DNA of 46,300 nt from assembly GCA_049318625.1 (NCBI GenBank), contig JBMOGA010000029.1, positions 1-46,300 of the forward strand. Direction: 5' to 3'. The notes under the pieces were generated by a model. That model saw only the letters and a program-made list of their open reading frames with translations. It had not been told where the DNA came from and made no database searches. Shown here in pieces: positions 1-8,451 of the stretch (position 1 is the stretch's first letter; each line of letters starts with the position of its first letter). This stretch comes from JBMOGA01 sp049318625 (GTDB lineage: Bacteria; Pseudomonadota; Alphaproteobacteria; Rhizobiales; Hyphomicrobiaceae). The translations under genes and the position numbers were made by a program.

Positions 1-242
1 CTAGTCGCCCGCGCCGTGGCGGCGATAGCGTCGGAAAGTACTCATGACCGGCGATCCGGCTTGTCCCGACGTGCCGCAGCGCCCGGCGCACTCCCAGATG
101 GACGGCACACGGCGATGGGATGCGTAGTTTCCGAGGGTATCTGTCGACACGGCCCCCAGCTAGACGACATGAAGGGGGAGCAGCGCCCTGCGCGGCATTC
201 CTCCATCCGGTTTCCCTTTGGTTTGTTTGCGAGGTAGCGTCC

Positions 243-1178
243 ATGGCGATCGAACGTGCGCGCATCCGCGAGCTGCAGAAGCCCTGGGGTGTCACCGATC
301 CGCGGCCATGGACCATGCCGGCCCCGTCCGGATCCGCCATCGGAGAGATCTGCTACGAGCGAGCGAGTGCCGGGGCCGCCGAGCCCGCGCTGCTGCTGAA
401 GATTCTGCTGACCAGCCAGCCGCTGTCCATCCAGGTGCATCCGGACGATGCCTTTGCGCGATCGATCGGGCTACCGCACGGCAAGACCGAGGCGTGGCAT
501 GTTCTCGGTGCCCAGCCCGGTGCGGCCGTCGCCGTCGGCCTGAAGCAGACCGTAACGCAAACGGACCTTCGGCAAGCAGTCGGCGACGGCTCGATCGCCG
601 ATCTCGTCTCGTGGCGCACGATCGGCTGCGGTGACACGGTATCCGTGCCGGCCGGCACGATCCACGCCATCGGTCCGGGATTGGTGATCGCGGAAATCCA
701 GCAGCGCAGCGACACGACCTTCCGCCTCTTCGACCACGGGCGCGATCGCGAACTCCACATCGAACACGGGCTGGCGGTGGCGCACGCCACGCCGGCCGGC
801 GCCGAGCCGCAACCCGAAACCCTCGCCAACGGACGAACGCTGCTCGCCGCGAACCCCCACTTCGTGTTCGAGCGCCTCGAGCTGGAGCCTGACAGCAGCT
901 GGCGTCTCGATGCCAGCCGGGAATCCTGGCTGGTGGTCCTCTGCGGTAGCGCGCGCGTCGGCTCTCTCGACCTCGCCCGAGGGGAAGCGGTGTTCGCCGA
1001 GACGGAACGTGTCGAGCTGAGGTCCGGCCCCGCGGGCGTCGTCTGCCTCGTCGCCTACACGGGACGCGGCGGTCCCAACCAGGATCTCCTGTGTCGCCTC
1101 GATGTGCCGTCGCCGCCGCCGCCGCGCCCACGCAAAGATGCCACCGCCCCGGCAACGCCGATTGGAGCCACCCCATGA
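243..1178 (+). CDS. manA: Class I mannose-6-phosphate isomerase
   Basis: Interconverts mannose 6-phosphate and fructose 6-phosphate in the cytoplasm, feeding GDP-mannose and mannosyl donors. The class I cupin zinc motifs are visible: QVHPDD around residue 68, GKTE about 15 residues later, the VPAGTIHAIG strand, and QQRSDTTFRLFDHGR with the Arg-bearing active-site loop. About 311 residues, close to the short class I form of alphaproteobacteria. The ATG at 243 gives a natural MAIERARIRELQKPWG start; upstream in-frame codons give only low-complexity sequence. The C-terminus is Pro-rich (PSPPPPRPRK). Its stop overlaps the glycosyltransferase start (ATGA), so the two are probably co-translated. 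The neighbours suggest supply of mannose for a glycan rather than general mannose catabolism. Confidence 0.88.
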   Translation: MAIERARIRELQKPWGVTDPRPWTMPAPSGSAIGEICYERASAGAAEPALLLKILLTSQPLSIQVHPDDAFARSIGLPHGKTEAWHVLGAQPGAAVAVGLKQTVTQTDLRQAVGDGSIADLVSWRTIGCGDTVSVPAGTIHAIGPGLVIAEIQQRSDTTFRLFDHGRDRELHIEHGLAVAHATPAGAEPQPETLANGRTLLAANPHFVFERLELEPDSSWRLDASRESWLVVLCGSARVGSLDLARGEAVFAETERVELRSGPAGVVCLVAYTGRGGPNQDLLCRLDVPSPPPPRPRKDATAPATPIGATP

Positions 1179-3478
1179 GCAAACTCCGCAGTGTCGCCTT
1201 CATCGGCAATCATTTGCCGCGCCGGTGCGGGATCGCGACCTTCACCCACGATCTCCATCGCGCCGTGGCAACGGCCGCTCCTGCTGCCGACACCTGTGTC
1301 GTCGCGATGAACGACCCGTCGGGCGTCTATGATTATCCCCCGCCCGTGCGCCTCCAGTTGCAAGACAGCACCCGCCACGATTACCGCAAGGCCGCCACCT
1401 ATCTGAACGACGCCGCCCCCGATGTCGTCTCGCTGCAGCACGAGTTCGGCATATTCGGCGGCGCGGCCGGTGGCCATATCCTCGATCTGTTGACGCGACT
1501 CAGAATGCCGGTGGTGACGACGCTGCACACCGTGCTGGCCGCGCCAACGCCGGCCCAGCGCGTCGTGCTGGATCACATCATCGATCTCTCGGCCAAGGTG
1601 GTGGTTATGTCGGAGAAGGGCCGGGAATTCCTCCGCATGGTTCATGACGTCCCGGAGCGGAAGATCGAGATCATACCGCACGGCATCCCCGAATTTCCGT
1701 TCATCGAGCCCGTCAATGCCAAGTCCAAATTCGGCTTGGGCGGCAAGGCCGTCATTCTCACGTTCGGGCTCTTGTCTCCGAGCAAGGGCATCGAGACCGT
1801 CATCGATGCGATGCCGGCCATCATCGCGGCCTGCCCGAGCGCGGTCTACGTGGTACTCGGCGCGACACACCCCAATCTCGTGCGTGAACAGGGCGAGGCC
1901 TATCGCGAAAGCCTGGTCGCGCGCGCCGGTCACCTCGGCATCGCCGACCATGTCATGTTCTGCAATCAATTCGTCGATCAGGCGACGCTGCTCGACTACA
2001 TCTCCATGTGCGATGTTTACGTGACGCCCTATCTCAACGAGGCGCAGATGACGTCGGGCACGCTGGCCTACAGCTTCGGGCTGGGAAAGGCCGTGGTCTC
2101 GACCCCCTATTGGCATGCACAGGAACTGCTGACCGAGGGGCGCGGCATCCTGGTCCCGTTCGGCGATTCCCCGTCGATCGGCGCCGAGATCTCGAGCCTG
2201 CTCACCAACGACGTGCGCCGCCATGCCATGCGCAAGAGCGCCTATGCGACAAGCCGCTCGATGACCTGGCCACGGACCGCGAAGCACTACCTTTCGGTTT
2301 TCGAGGCGGCCTGCGAAACGAGCCGTCCGGCCGCCGAGCCGCCGTCGCGGCGCACCGCCGGCCACCTCGCCGCACGGCGTGGACCCTCCGCGATACCGGC
2401 CCTGAAGACCGATGCGTTGCGCGCATTGTGCGACAGCACCGGAATACTCCAGCATTCCGTTTACTGTGTTCCTGACCGTTCGCACGGCTACTGCATCGAC
2501 GACAACGCACGCGCGCTGCTCTTCGCCTGCCGTCTTGGCGGCGAAGGCGAGCCGCGGCTGGACGAGACGCTGACCACGCGGTTCGCCGCCTTCATCCAGC
2601 ATGCCTGGAACCCCGACACCCGGCGGTTCCGCAATTTCATGAGCTACGACCGCCGATGGCTCGAGCCCACGGGCTCCGAGGACAGTCACGGTCGGACGCT
2701 GTGGGCCCTCGGAGTGTGCAGTGCTGGCGATACCGATCCATCGCGGCGAAGCTGGGCGGCCGGCCTATTCAAGACCGCGTTGTCGTCGGTGGAGAGCTTC
2801 ACCTCGCCGCGCGCCTGGGCCTTCACGCTGCTCGGCCTCGACGCCTATTGCACCGCGATGCCGGGCGACCCGGCGGCGGAGCGATTGCGCCGCCTGCTGG
2901 CCGACCGGCTGCTGTCCCTGCTGCAGGCCAACCCGGCCGGAAGCTGGCCATGGTTCGAAACCGTGCTGGCTTACGACAACGCCCGCCTGCCGCAGGCGTT
3001 GATCGCAACCGGCCTCGCAATCGGCAGCAAAGCCACCACCGACGCCGGCCTGCGATCGCTGCGCTGGCTCATGGCCCAGCAGACCGCGGCGTCGGGCCAC
3101 TTCCGGCCGGTTGGAACCGAGAGCTTCGGCAAGCCCCATGCGCCGCCCGCGAAGTTCGATCAGCAGCCGGTCGACGCAACCGCGACGATCGCGGCCTGCC
3201 TCGCTGCGGCCCGCGCCGACGCCAGTACCTTCTGGCCGGATGGGGCCATGCAGGCCTTCAACTGGTTTCTCGGTGCCAATGACCTCGATGTCACTCTTGT
3301 CGACCCGAAGACCGGGGGGTGCCTCGACGGCCTGCACGCCGATCGACCCAATCAGAACATGGGCGCCGAGTCCGTGCTATCCTACCTGCTGGGGCTGCTC
3401 GATATCCGCCAGTTGGCGCGCGCCGGCGCCGTCTCAATCCCAGCCCGGATCGCACCGTCGCTCGCACTGAGCGCTTGA
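1175..3478 (+). CDS. GT4-family glycosyltransferase with C-terminal alpha/alpha-barrel domain
   Basis: A two-domain cytoplasmic protein of about 767 residues. Residues 1-375 form a GT-B retaining glycosyltransferase: N-terminal IGNHLPRRCGIATFTHDL, then VILTFGLLSPSKGIE at the start of the nucleotide-sugar half, and an E-x7-E-like element in the NEAQMTSGTLAYSFGLGKAV stretch. Residues 430-760 are helical with repeated Trp/Asp motifs (HGYCIDDNARALL, SEDSHGRTLWALG, WPWFETVLAYDNARLPQAL), like (alpha/alpha)6 barrels of glycan-processing enzymes. The start at 1175 overlaps the manA stop. With manA and a GH130 protein, the likely product is a mannose-containing oligo- or polysaccharide, but donor and acceptor cannot be read from sequence. 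The combination in one chain is uncommon but recurs in bacteria as far as I know. Confidence 0.82.
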   Translation: MSKLRSVAFIGNHLPRRCGIATFTHDLHRAVATAAPAADTCVVAMNDPSGVYDYPPPVRLQLQDSTRHDYRKAATYLNDAAPDVVSLQHEFGIFGGAAGGHILDLLTRLRMPVVTTLHTVLAAPTPAQRVVLDHIIDLSAKVVVMSEKGREFLRMVHDVPERKIEIIPHGIPEFPFIEPVNAKSKFGLGGKAVILTFGLLSPSKGIETVIDAMPAIIAACPSAVYVVLGATHPNLVREQGEAYRESLVARAGHLGIADHVMFCNQFVDQATLLDYISMCDVYVTPYLNEAQMTSGTLAYSFGLGKAVVSTPYWHAQELLTEGRGILVPFGDSPSIGAEISSLLTNDVRRHAMRKSAYATSRSMTWPRTAKHYLSVFEAACETSRPAAEPPSRRTAGHLAARRGPSAIPALKTDALRALCDSTGILQHSVYCVPDRSHGYCIDDNARALLFACRLGGEGEPRLDETLTTRFAAFIQHAWNPDTRRFRNFMSYDRRWLEPTGSEDSHGRTLWALGVCSAGDTDPSRRSWAAGLFKTALSSVESFTSPRAWAFTLLGLDAYCTAMPGDPAAERLRRLLADRLLSLLQANPAGSWPWFETVLAYDNARLPQALIATGLAIGSKATTDAGLRSLRWLMAQQTAASGHFRPVGTESFGKPHAPPAKFDQQPVDATATIAACLAAARADASTFWPDGAMQAFNWFLGANDLDVTLVDPKTGGCLDGLHADRPNQNMGAESVLSYLLGLLDIRQLARAGAVSIPARIAPSLALSA

Positions 3479-3516
3479 GCGCCGGCCACCGATGATCGAC
3501 CACCCGAGGGGGCCCC

Positions 3517-4815
3517 TTGTCTCGAGCGATGTTCTTCAATCGGCAGGCCTTGTACCTGCGTCCCGACCCCGCGCGCGTCATCGTGCGGCCCTTCAAGCCG
3601 GCGACCGAGCCGAGGGACTTCAACCGGACCGACAAGACGCGCGCCAATCATATCGTCGACCGCGTGCTGGGGCTCGAAGCCGACGTGGCCGCACAGCAAC
3701 TCGCCGAGGTCCTGGTGAATTTCGACGGCCGCCACCGCAACCTGCTCGACACGTTCGATGCGCGCGCCGCCGAAATGGAAGAAGCCTTCGCGCCGCACGC
3801 GAAGTTCACCAAGACGCAGCGCCAGCTGGTCGGCGCCTATTTCCTGCACGAATACACGTTCGAAGCGTCCGCCCTGTTCAACCCGAGCATCGTGCGGCAC
3901 CCGGATCAGACGGGCGCGCCGAGCGGCGGATGCCGGTTCGTGCTCAGCCTGCGCGCCGTCGGCGAGGGGCACATCTCGTCGCTCACATTCCGCTCCGGCG
4001 CCGTCGATGCCGATGGCAACGTGACGGTCGATCCGACCGCGCGACTGGCCTCGGGTCCGCGCATCACGGACCGCACGTCGCAGCCCGATGGCGACGATGT
4101 CGAGTTGTTGTTCGAGGACGATACCGAGCTCAGCGAGCGCGTCATTTTCCCGATCACCGAGTCCCAGATCAACGGCATCGAGGATGCCCGCTTCGTCGAG
4201 TTCGCGCACAACGGCAGCAGCACGTTCTACGCGACTTACACCGCCTACAGCGGCCGCGCCATTCGATCGGAGCTGATCGAGACCACGGACTTCCGCAGCT
4301 TCCGCATGACTCCGCTCAGGGGCACGGCGACGCGCAACAAGGGCATGGGGCTGTTTCCGCGCAAGATCGACGGCCGGTTCGCGATGATCGGGCGCCAGGA
4401 CAACGAGAACCTGCATCTGATTTTTTCCGACGACCTGTACGATTGGAACGGCGGGCAAGCGTTCCTGCAACCCAAGTATCCGTGGGAGTTTGTCCAGATC
4501 GGCAATTGTGGCTCGCCCATCGAACTGGACGAGGGCTGGCTGCTGTTCACCCACGGTGTCGGCCCGGTCCGCAAGTACGCGATCGGGGCTGTACTCCTCG
4601 ACAAGAAGGACCCTTCGCGGGTGCTCGCCCGGTCGCGCGAGCCCCTGGTGCGGCCGGACACCACGGAGCGCCAGGGCTATGTGCCGAACGTCGTGTACAC
4701 CTGCGGCGCCCTGCGCCACGGCGACCGGATCATTCTGCCGTACGCCGTGTCGGACACGTTCTCCAACTTCGCCACCATCAAGATCCCCGCTCTGCTGAAA
4801 GCCCTCGAAGGCTGA
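3517..4815 (+). CDS. GH130-family mannoside phosphorylase/mannosidase-like protein
   Basis: About 432 residues of five-bladed beta-propeller type. Recognisable GH130 stretches are ALFNPSIVRHPDQTG (the NPSI blade), GTATRNKGMGLFPRKIDGRF, GNCGSPIELDEGWLLFTHGVG, and the C-terminal ER-QGYVPNVVYTCGAL with ILPYAVSDT. Known members phosphorolyse or hydrolyse beta-mannosides, and the related GT108 enzymes transfer mannose, so the direction here is open. Start choice: the TTG at 3517 lies six bases after GAGGGGG, a good ribosome-binding spacing; the ATG at 3529 is four codons downstream with a poorer spacing. It sits 38 bases after the glycosyltransferase and is probably in the same transcript. It has no signal peptide, so it acts in the cytoplasm. 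Confidence 0.82.
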   Translation: MSRAMFFNRQALYLRPDPARVIVRPFKPATEPRDFNRTDKTRANHIVDRVLGLEADVAAQQLAEVLVNFDGRHRNLLDTFDARAAEMEEAFAPHAKFTKTQRQLVGAYFLHEYTFEASALFNPSIVRHPDQTGAPSGGCRFVLSLRAVGEGHISSLTFRSGAVDADGNVTVDPTARLASGPRITDRTSQPDGDDVELLFEDDTELSERVIFPITESQINGIEDARFVEFAHNGSSTFYATYTAYSGRAIRSELIETTDFRSFRMTPLRGTATRNKGMGLFPRKIDGRFAMIGRQDNENLHLIFSDDLYDWNGGQAFLQPKYPWEFVQIGNCGSPIELDEGWLLFTHGVGPVRKYAIGAVLLDKKDPSRVLARSREPLVRPDTTERQGYVPNVVYTCGALRHGDRIILPYAVSDTFSNFATIKIPALLKALEG

Positions 4816-4938
4816 GCCGCGGCCCCCGCAGCGCCTGCCCGGCGCGGAGAGGCGGCAGACACCAAGCCAATCCGCGAGTTGCGCCCTGGCCGCCGCCGGT
4901 CTAACCGTGATGTCCCGATCCCGTCGCCCGGAGACCCC

Positions 4939-5577
4939 ATGGCCCCGCACGACCACCACGACGACCACGACCATCCGCACGGCTCGGAGCTGTCGGACGT
5001 ACAATTGCGTGTGCGCGCGCTGGAAACGGTGCTGGCCGAGAAGGGCTACATCGACCCGGCGGCACTCGACCGCATCGTCGAGGCCTACGAGACGCGGATC
5101 GGCCCGCACATCGGAGCCGGCATCGTCGCCAAGGCCTGGTGCGACCCGGCGTTCAAGGCGGCCCTGCTCGCCGATGCCAGCAAGGCCATTGCCGCACTCG
5201 GCCTCGACACGCAGGTCGGCAACCATCTGGTGGCGGTGGAGAACACGCCCAGCACCTACAACATGGTCGTGTGCACCTTGTGCTCCTGCTATCCGTGGGA
5301 CGTGCTCGGCCTCCCGCCGGTCTGGTACAAGTCCGCCCCTTACCGTTCGCGCACCGTCAAGGAGCCGCGCGCGGTGCTGGCCGATTTCGGAGTCGCGCTG
5401 CCGGCCTCGACCACGATCCGCGTCTGGGATTCGACCGCCGAGACACGGTTCCTGGTGCTGCCGATGCGGCCCGACGGCACCGAGGGCTGGAGCGAGCAGA
5501 AACTCGCGGAACTGGTGACCCGCGACAGCATGATCGGCACCGGCTTCGCCAAACCGGCCCACGAGGTGCGCTCATGA
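4939..5577 (+). CDS. nthA: Nitrile hydratase alpha subunit, cobalt type
   Basis: Catalytic subunit that hydrates nitriles to amides using a low-spin Co(III) bound by a Cys cluster. The metal site is VCTLCSC with Cys112, Cys115 and Cys117; Thr in the third position is the signature of the Co type (Ser in Fe enzymes). The following CYPWDVLGLPP and the RVWDSTAETRFLVLP C-terminal core are typical. The length of 212 residues is normal. The ATG at 4939 follows GGAG by five bases. The extreme N-terminus is very rich in His and Asp (residues 4-15), which is longer and more metal-binding than usual and might help cobalt loading. The stop overlaps the beta-subunit start by four bases. Confidence 0.93.
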   Translation: MAPHDHHDDHDHPHGSELSDVQLRVRALETVLAEKGYIDPAALDRIVEAYETRIGPHIGAGIVAKAWCDPAFKAALLADASKAIAALGLDTQVGNHLVAVENTPSTYNMVVCTLCSCYPWDVLGLPPVWYKSAPYRSRTVKEPRAVLADFGVALPASTTIRVWDSTAETRFLVLPMRPDGTEGWSEQKLAELVTRDSMIGTGFAKPAHEVRS

Positions 5578-6233
5578 ACGGCGTCCACGACATGGGCGGC
5601 ATGGACGGCTTCGGCAAGGTCGTGGCCCCGCCCGCCGAGCCACCGTTCCATGCGGCGTGGGAAGGGCGAGTGCTGGCCATGAACCGCGCCATGCAGTCGA
5701 CCGGGGAATGGAACATCGACGTCGGTCGCTATTGGATCGAGATCCTGCCGCCTCATGTCTATCTGGCCGCGACCTACTATCAGAAATGGTTCGTGCGGCT
5801 CGAAAACCTGTGCGTGGCCCGCGGCCTCGTCACCCGCCAGGAGATCGCGGCCGGCCATTCGGCTGGCCCCGGACGCCCGCTGAAGGGCAAGCCGCTCGCC
5901 GCCGCCGATGCCCTGCGCCTGACCGTCCGCGCCAACTTCGAGCGCCCGGCGCCGGCGCCCGCCCGCTTCAAGTTGGGCGACCGCGTGCGCGCGAAGAACA
6001 TGCATCCGGCCTCGCACACTCGGCTGCCGCGCTATGTCCGCGGCCACACCGGCGTCGTCGAGCGCCTGCACGGCTGCCACGTCTATCCCGACGCGGTGGT
6101 GGCCGACGGCATCGAGAACCCGCAGTGGCTGTACACGGTCACCTTCGACAACCGCGATCTGTGGGGCCCCGAAGCCGACCCGACCGTGAAGGTCTCGGTC
6201 GACGCCTTCGAGCCCTACCTCGAGATCGCCTAG
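5574..6233 (+). CDS. nthB: Nitrile hydratase beta subunit
   Basis: Partner of the alpha subunit in the (alpha-beta)2 enzyme; it supplies part of the active-site channel and Arg residues that hydrogen-bond the oxidised cysteines. The N-terminus MNGVHDMGGMDGFGKV and the EPPFHAAWEGRVLAMNRAM segment are hallmark beta-subunit sequence. The C-terminal half is the SH3-like barrel (FKLGDRVRAKNMHPASHTRLPRY, VRGHTGVVERLHG, YTVTFDNRDLWG). 219 residues, normal length. It starts within the alpha stop (ATGA), which implies translational coupling and equal stoichiometry. Confidence 0.93.
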   Translation: MNGVHDMGGMDGFGKVVAPPAEPPFHAAWEGRVLAMNRAMQSTGEWNIDVGRYWIEILPPHVYLAATYYQKWFVRLENLCVARGLVTRQEIAAGHSAGPGRPLKGKPLAAADALRLTVRANFERPAPAPARFKLGDRVRAKNMHPASHTRLPRYVRGHTGVVERLHGCHVYPDAVVADGIENPQWLYTVTFDNRDLWGPEADPTVKVSVDAFEPYLEIA

Positions 6234-6343
6234 GGGGCGACGACCGGCCGAGGTGGACGCACGCGGCGTGTCCACCGCGTGCGAGACCAGACCCTGAAAC
6301 TTTGATGGTGGCTCTATGCCCCACTCTGGAAGGAGCCCCGGCC

Positions 6344-6733
6344 ATGGCCCAGCGTGACACGGTCGCAGCCAGCGCCGCTACAGCCGCAGTGCCGGGCATT
6401 CCGTGCGATGCCGAAGGGCCGGTGTTCACGGCCCCTTGGCAGGCCCAGGCCTTCGCCATGGCGCTCGAGCTGCAGCGGCGCGGCGTGTTCTCATGGGGCG
6501 AATGGGCCCAGATGCTGGGTGCCGAGATCAAGCGGGCCCAGGCCGCCGGCGACCCCGACACCGGGGACACCTATTACCAGCACTGGCTGGCCACGCTCGA
6601 GCGCATGGTGGCGACGAAGGGGCTGGCCACGGCCGAGACACTGGCGCGGTACCATGCCGCCTGGGACCGCGCCGCCGACCGCACGCCGCACGGCGAGCCG
6701 ATCGAATTGCGCCGCGACGATTTCGAAAGCTAA
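6344..6733 (+). CDS. Nitrile hydratase accessory/activator protein
   Basis: About 129 residues, resembling the small activators of Co-type nitrile hydratase (P14K-like), which themselves are related to the beta-subunit N-terminus and shuttle cobalt by swapping alpha subunits. Visible family features are GPVFTAPWQAQAFAMALELQRRGVFSWGEWAQMLGAEI and DTYYQHWLATLERMVATKG. The ATG at 6344 has GGAAGGAG nine bases upstream; a longer start at 6305 lacks that. It lies 110 bases after the beta subunit. No amidase is adjacent, so the amide product must be handled by a gene elsewhere or be excreted. Confidence 0.85.
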   Translation: MAQRDTVAASAATAAVPGIPCDAEGPVFTAPWQAQAFAMALELQRRGVFSWGEWAQMLGAEIKRAQAAGDPDTGDTYYQHWLATLERMVATKGLATAETLARYHAAWDRAADRTPHGEPIELRRDDFES

Positions 6734-6791
6734 ACCGTTCCTCGGCGATCGCGATGCCCCCGAACGTCGGGGGCACCGCGGCACCGCGCCC

Positions 6792-8273
6792 TCACCCCAT
6801 CGGCGGGGTTGCGATGTTGACGGTGACGCTCTTGAGATCGGTGAAGCTGTCGAGCATCCCCTGCAGCGCCCATTCGCGGCCGATGCCGCTCTGCTTGCGT
6901 CCGCCGTAGGGCTGGCCGAGCGTCTGCCCGGGCCCCTGGTTCACCTGGATCCAGCCCGCGTCGATGGCATGCGCGGTTCTGAGCGCCCGCCCGATGTCGT
7001 GCGTCCACACATAGCCGGCAAGACCGTAGTGGCTCTCGTTGGCCATCTCGACGACCTTCTGTTCGTCGGACCACGGAATGGCGACGAGCACCGGACCGAA
7101 GATCTCCTCGCGGGCGAGCCGCCATTCGTTGGAGTCGAACGCGAACACCGTCGGCACGGCGAAGTAGCCCTGAGCCAGCGGCCCGCTCGCCGGGGGTGCG
7201 CCGCCGAACACCAGGCGCGCCTTGGCGCTCGACAGGCCCTCGTCGACATAGCCGCAGACCTTGCGGAACTGCTTCTCGTTGATGATGGCGCCGACGTCGG
7301 ACGTCTCGTCGAGGGCATCGCCGATCTTCAGCCGGGCGGCCCGCGCCTTCATCTTGTCCAGGAAGCTGTCGAAGATCTTCTCGTGCAGGAACAGGCGCGA
7401 GCCCGCCGTGCACGACTGGCTCTGCCGGGTGAACCGCATGCTCGCCATCACGCCGTCGACGACCCAGTCGACATCCGCATCGGCGAATACGATCGACGGG
7501 CTCTTGCCGCCGAGCTCCAACGACACGGGCGCGACGCGCTCCGACACCGCCCGCATGATCGACTTGCCGACCGCCGTCGACCCCGTGAACGAGACCTTCC
7601 GCACCTTGAGATGCTCAGCCAAGGGAGCGCCGCACTCGATCCCTATCCCTGTCAGAACGTTGACGACACCCTTCGGCAGCAGCTGGTTGCACACCTCCGC
7701 GATGAGCAGCACCGCCAGCGGCGCATCCTCGGCGGCCTTCAGCACGATGGTGTTTCCGGCGCAGATCGCCGGTGCGATCTTCATGGCCGCCAGCACGGCG
7801 GGTGCGTTCCACGGAACGATGGCGCCGACGACACCCAGCGGCTCGCGCCGGGTATAGGCGAGATGATTCTCGCCGAGCGGCATCGTCTCGCCCTTGAGTT
7901 CGCTCGCAAGCCCGCCGAAGTAGCGGAAGGTCTCGGCCGCAGCAGCGGCCTCCGGCCGGGCCTGTGTCCGCAGCGCATTGCCGGTCTCGGCGGCCAGCAA
8001 TGTCGCCATCTCCTCGGCGCGAGACTCGAGCACGTCGGCGATCTTCTGCAACAGTCGGCCGCGATCGCGGGGGACGACGCGCGACCACGGGCGGAACGCC
8101 GCGTCGGCCGCCGCTACGGCTTTGTCGACGTCGGCGGCGCGTGCACGCGGTACCTCGCCGAGCTTGGAACGCCGCGAGGGGTTCTCGACGAAAATCGTCT
8201 CCCCGGCCAGCGCATCGACCCATTCGCCGCCGATCAGCATCCGCCGGCGCATCAGACCGCTCGACTGATCCAT
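6792..8273 (-). CDS. NAD(P)-dependent aldehyde dehydrogenase
   Basis: Oxidises an aldehyde to the acid. Typical ALDH fold of about 493 residues: Rossmann segment with VVGAIVPWNAPAVLA and IVLKAAEDAPL, FTGSTAVGKSI, the catalytic-Glu motif SLELGGKSPSIVF, and the nucleophile QSCTAGSRLFLH. C-terminal EEIFGPVLVAIPW and PYGGRKQSGIGRE are also present. Two ATGs lie six bases apart at 8279 and 8273; GGAGG touches the first and is six bases from the second, so 8273 is the better start. It lies downstream of the molybdenum hydroxylase genes on the same strand and may act on the same pathway. The substrate cannot be told. Confidence 0.9.
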   Translation of the reverse strand: MDQSSGLMRRRMLIGGEWVDALAGETIFVENPSRRSKLGEVPRARAADVDKAVAAADAAFRPWSRVVPRDRGRLLQKIADVLESRAEEMATLLAAETGNALRTQARPEAAAAAETFRYFGGLASELKGETMPLGENHLAYTRREPLGVVGAIVPWNAPAVLAAMKIAPAICAGNTIVLKAAEDAPLAVLLIAEVCNQLLPKGVVNVLTGIGIECGAPLAEHLKVRKVSFTGSTAVGKSIMRAVSERVAPVSLELGGKSPSIVFADADVDWVVDGVMASMRFTRQSQSCTAGSRLFLHEKIFDSFLDKMKARAARLKIGDALDETSDVGAIINEKQFRKVCGYVDEGLSSAKARLVFGGAPPASGPLAQGYFAVPTVFAFDSNEWRLAREEIFGPVLVAIPWSDEQKVVEMANESHYGLAGYVWTHDIGRALRTAHAIDAGWIQVNQGPGQTLGQPYGGRKQSGIGREWALQGMLDSFTDLKSVTVNIATPPMG

Positions 8274-8451
8274 GGTCATCCTCCGTGTCGTGTGAATTCG
8301 TTAGCCGGGATCCAACCCAGCCTCGGACTTTGCCGAGTTCTAAAGAAGAACGAACGGCGACGCGAGCGAATCCGCAGCGTCGAACGTCCGATGCAGCCCC
8401 GTCGCCGCATGGCCGATCGACGGCAAAGGGTGGCCGCGCTGCACCGAGCCG

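Noticed and set aside
3382..5562. Very long minus-strand open frame opposite the GH130 and nitrile hydratase genes
   Set aside because: Its product is Arg/Gly/Val-rich with no family motif, while the plus strand carries clear conserved genes; it is a by-product of high GC.
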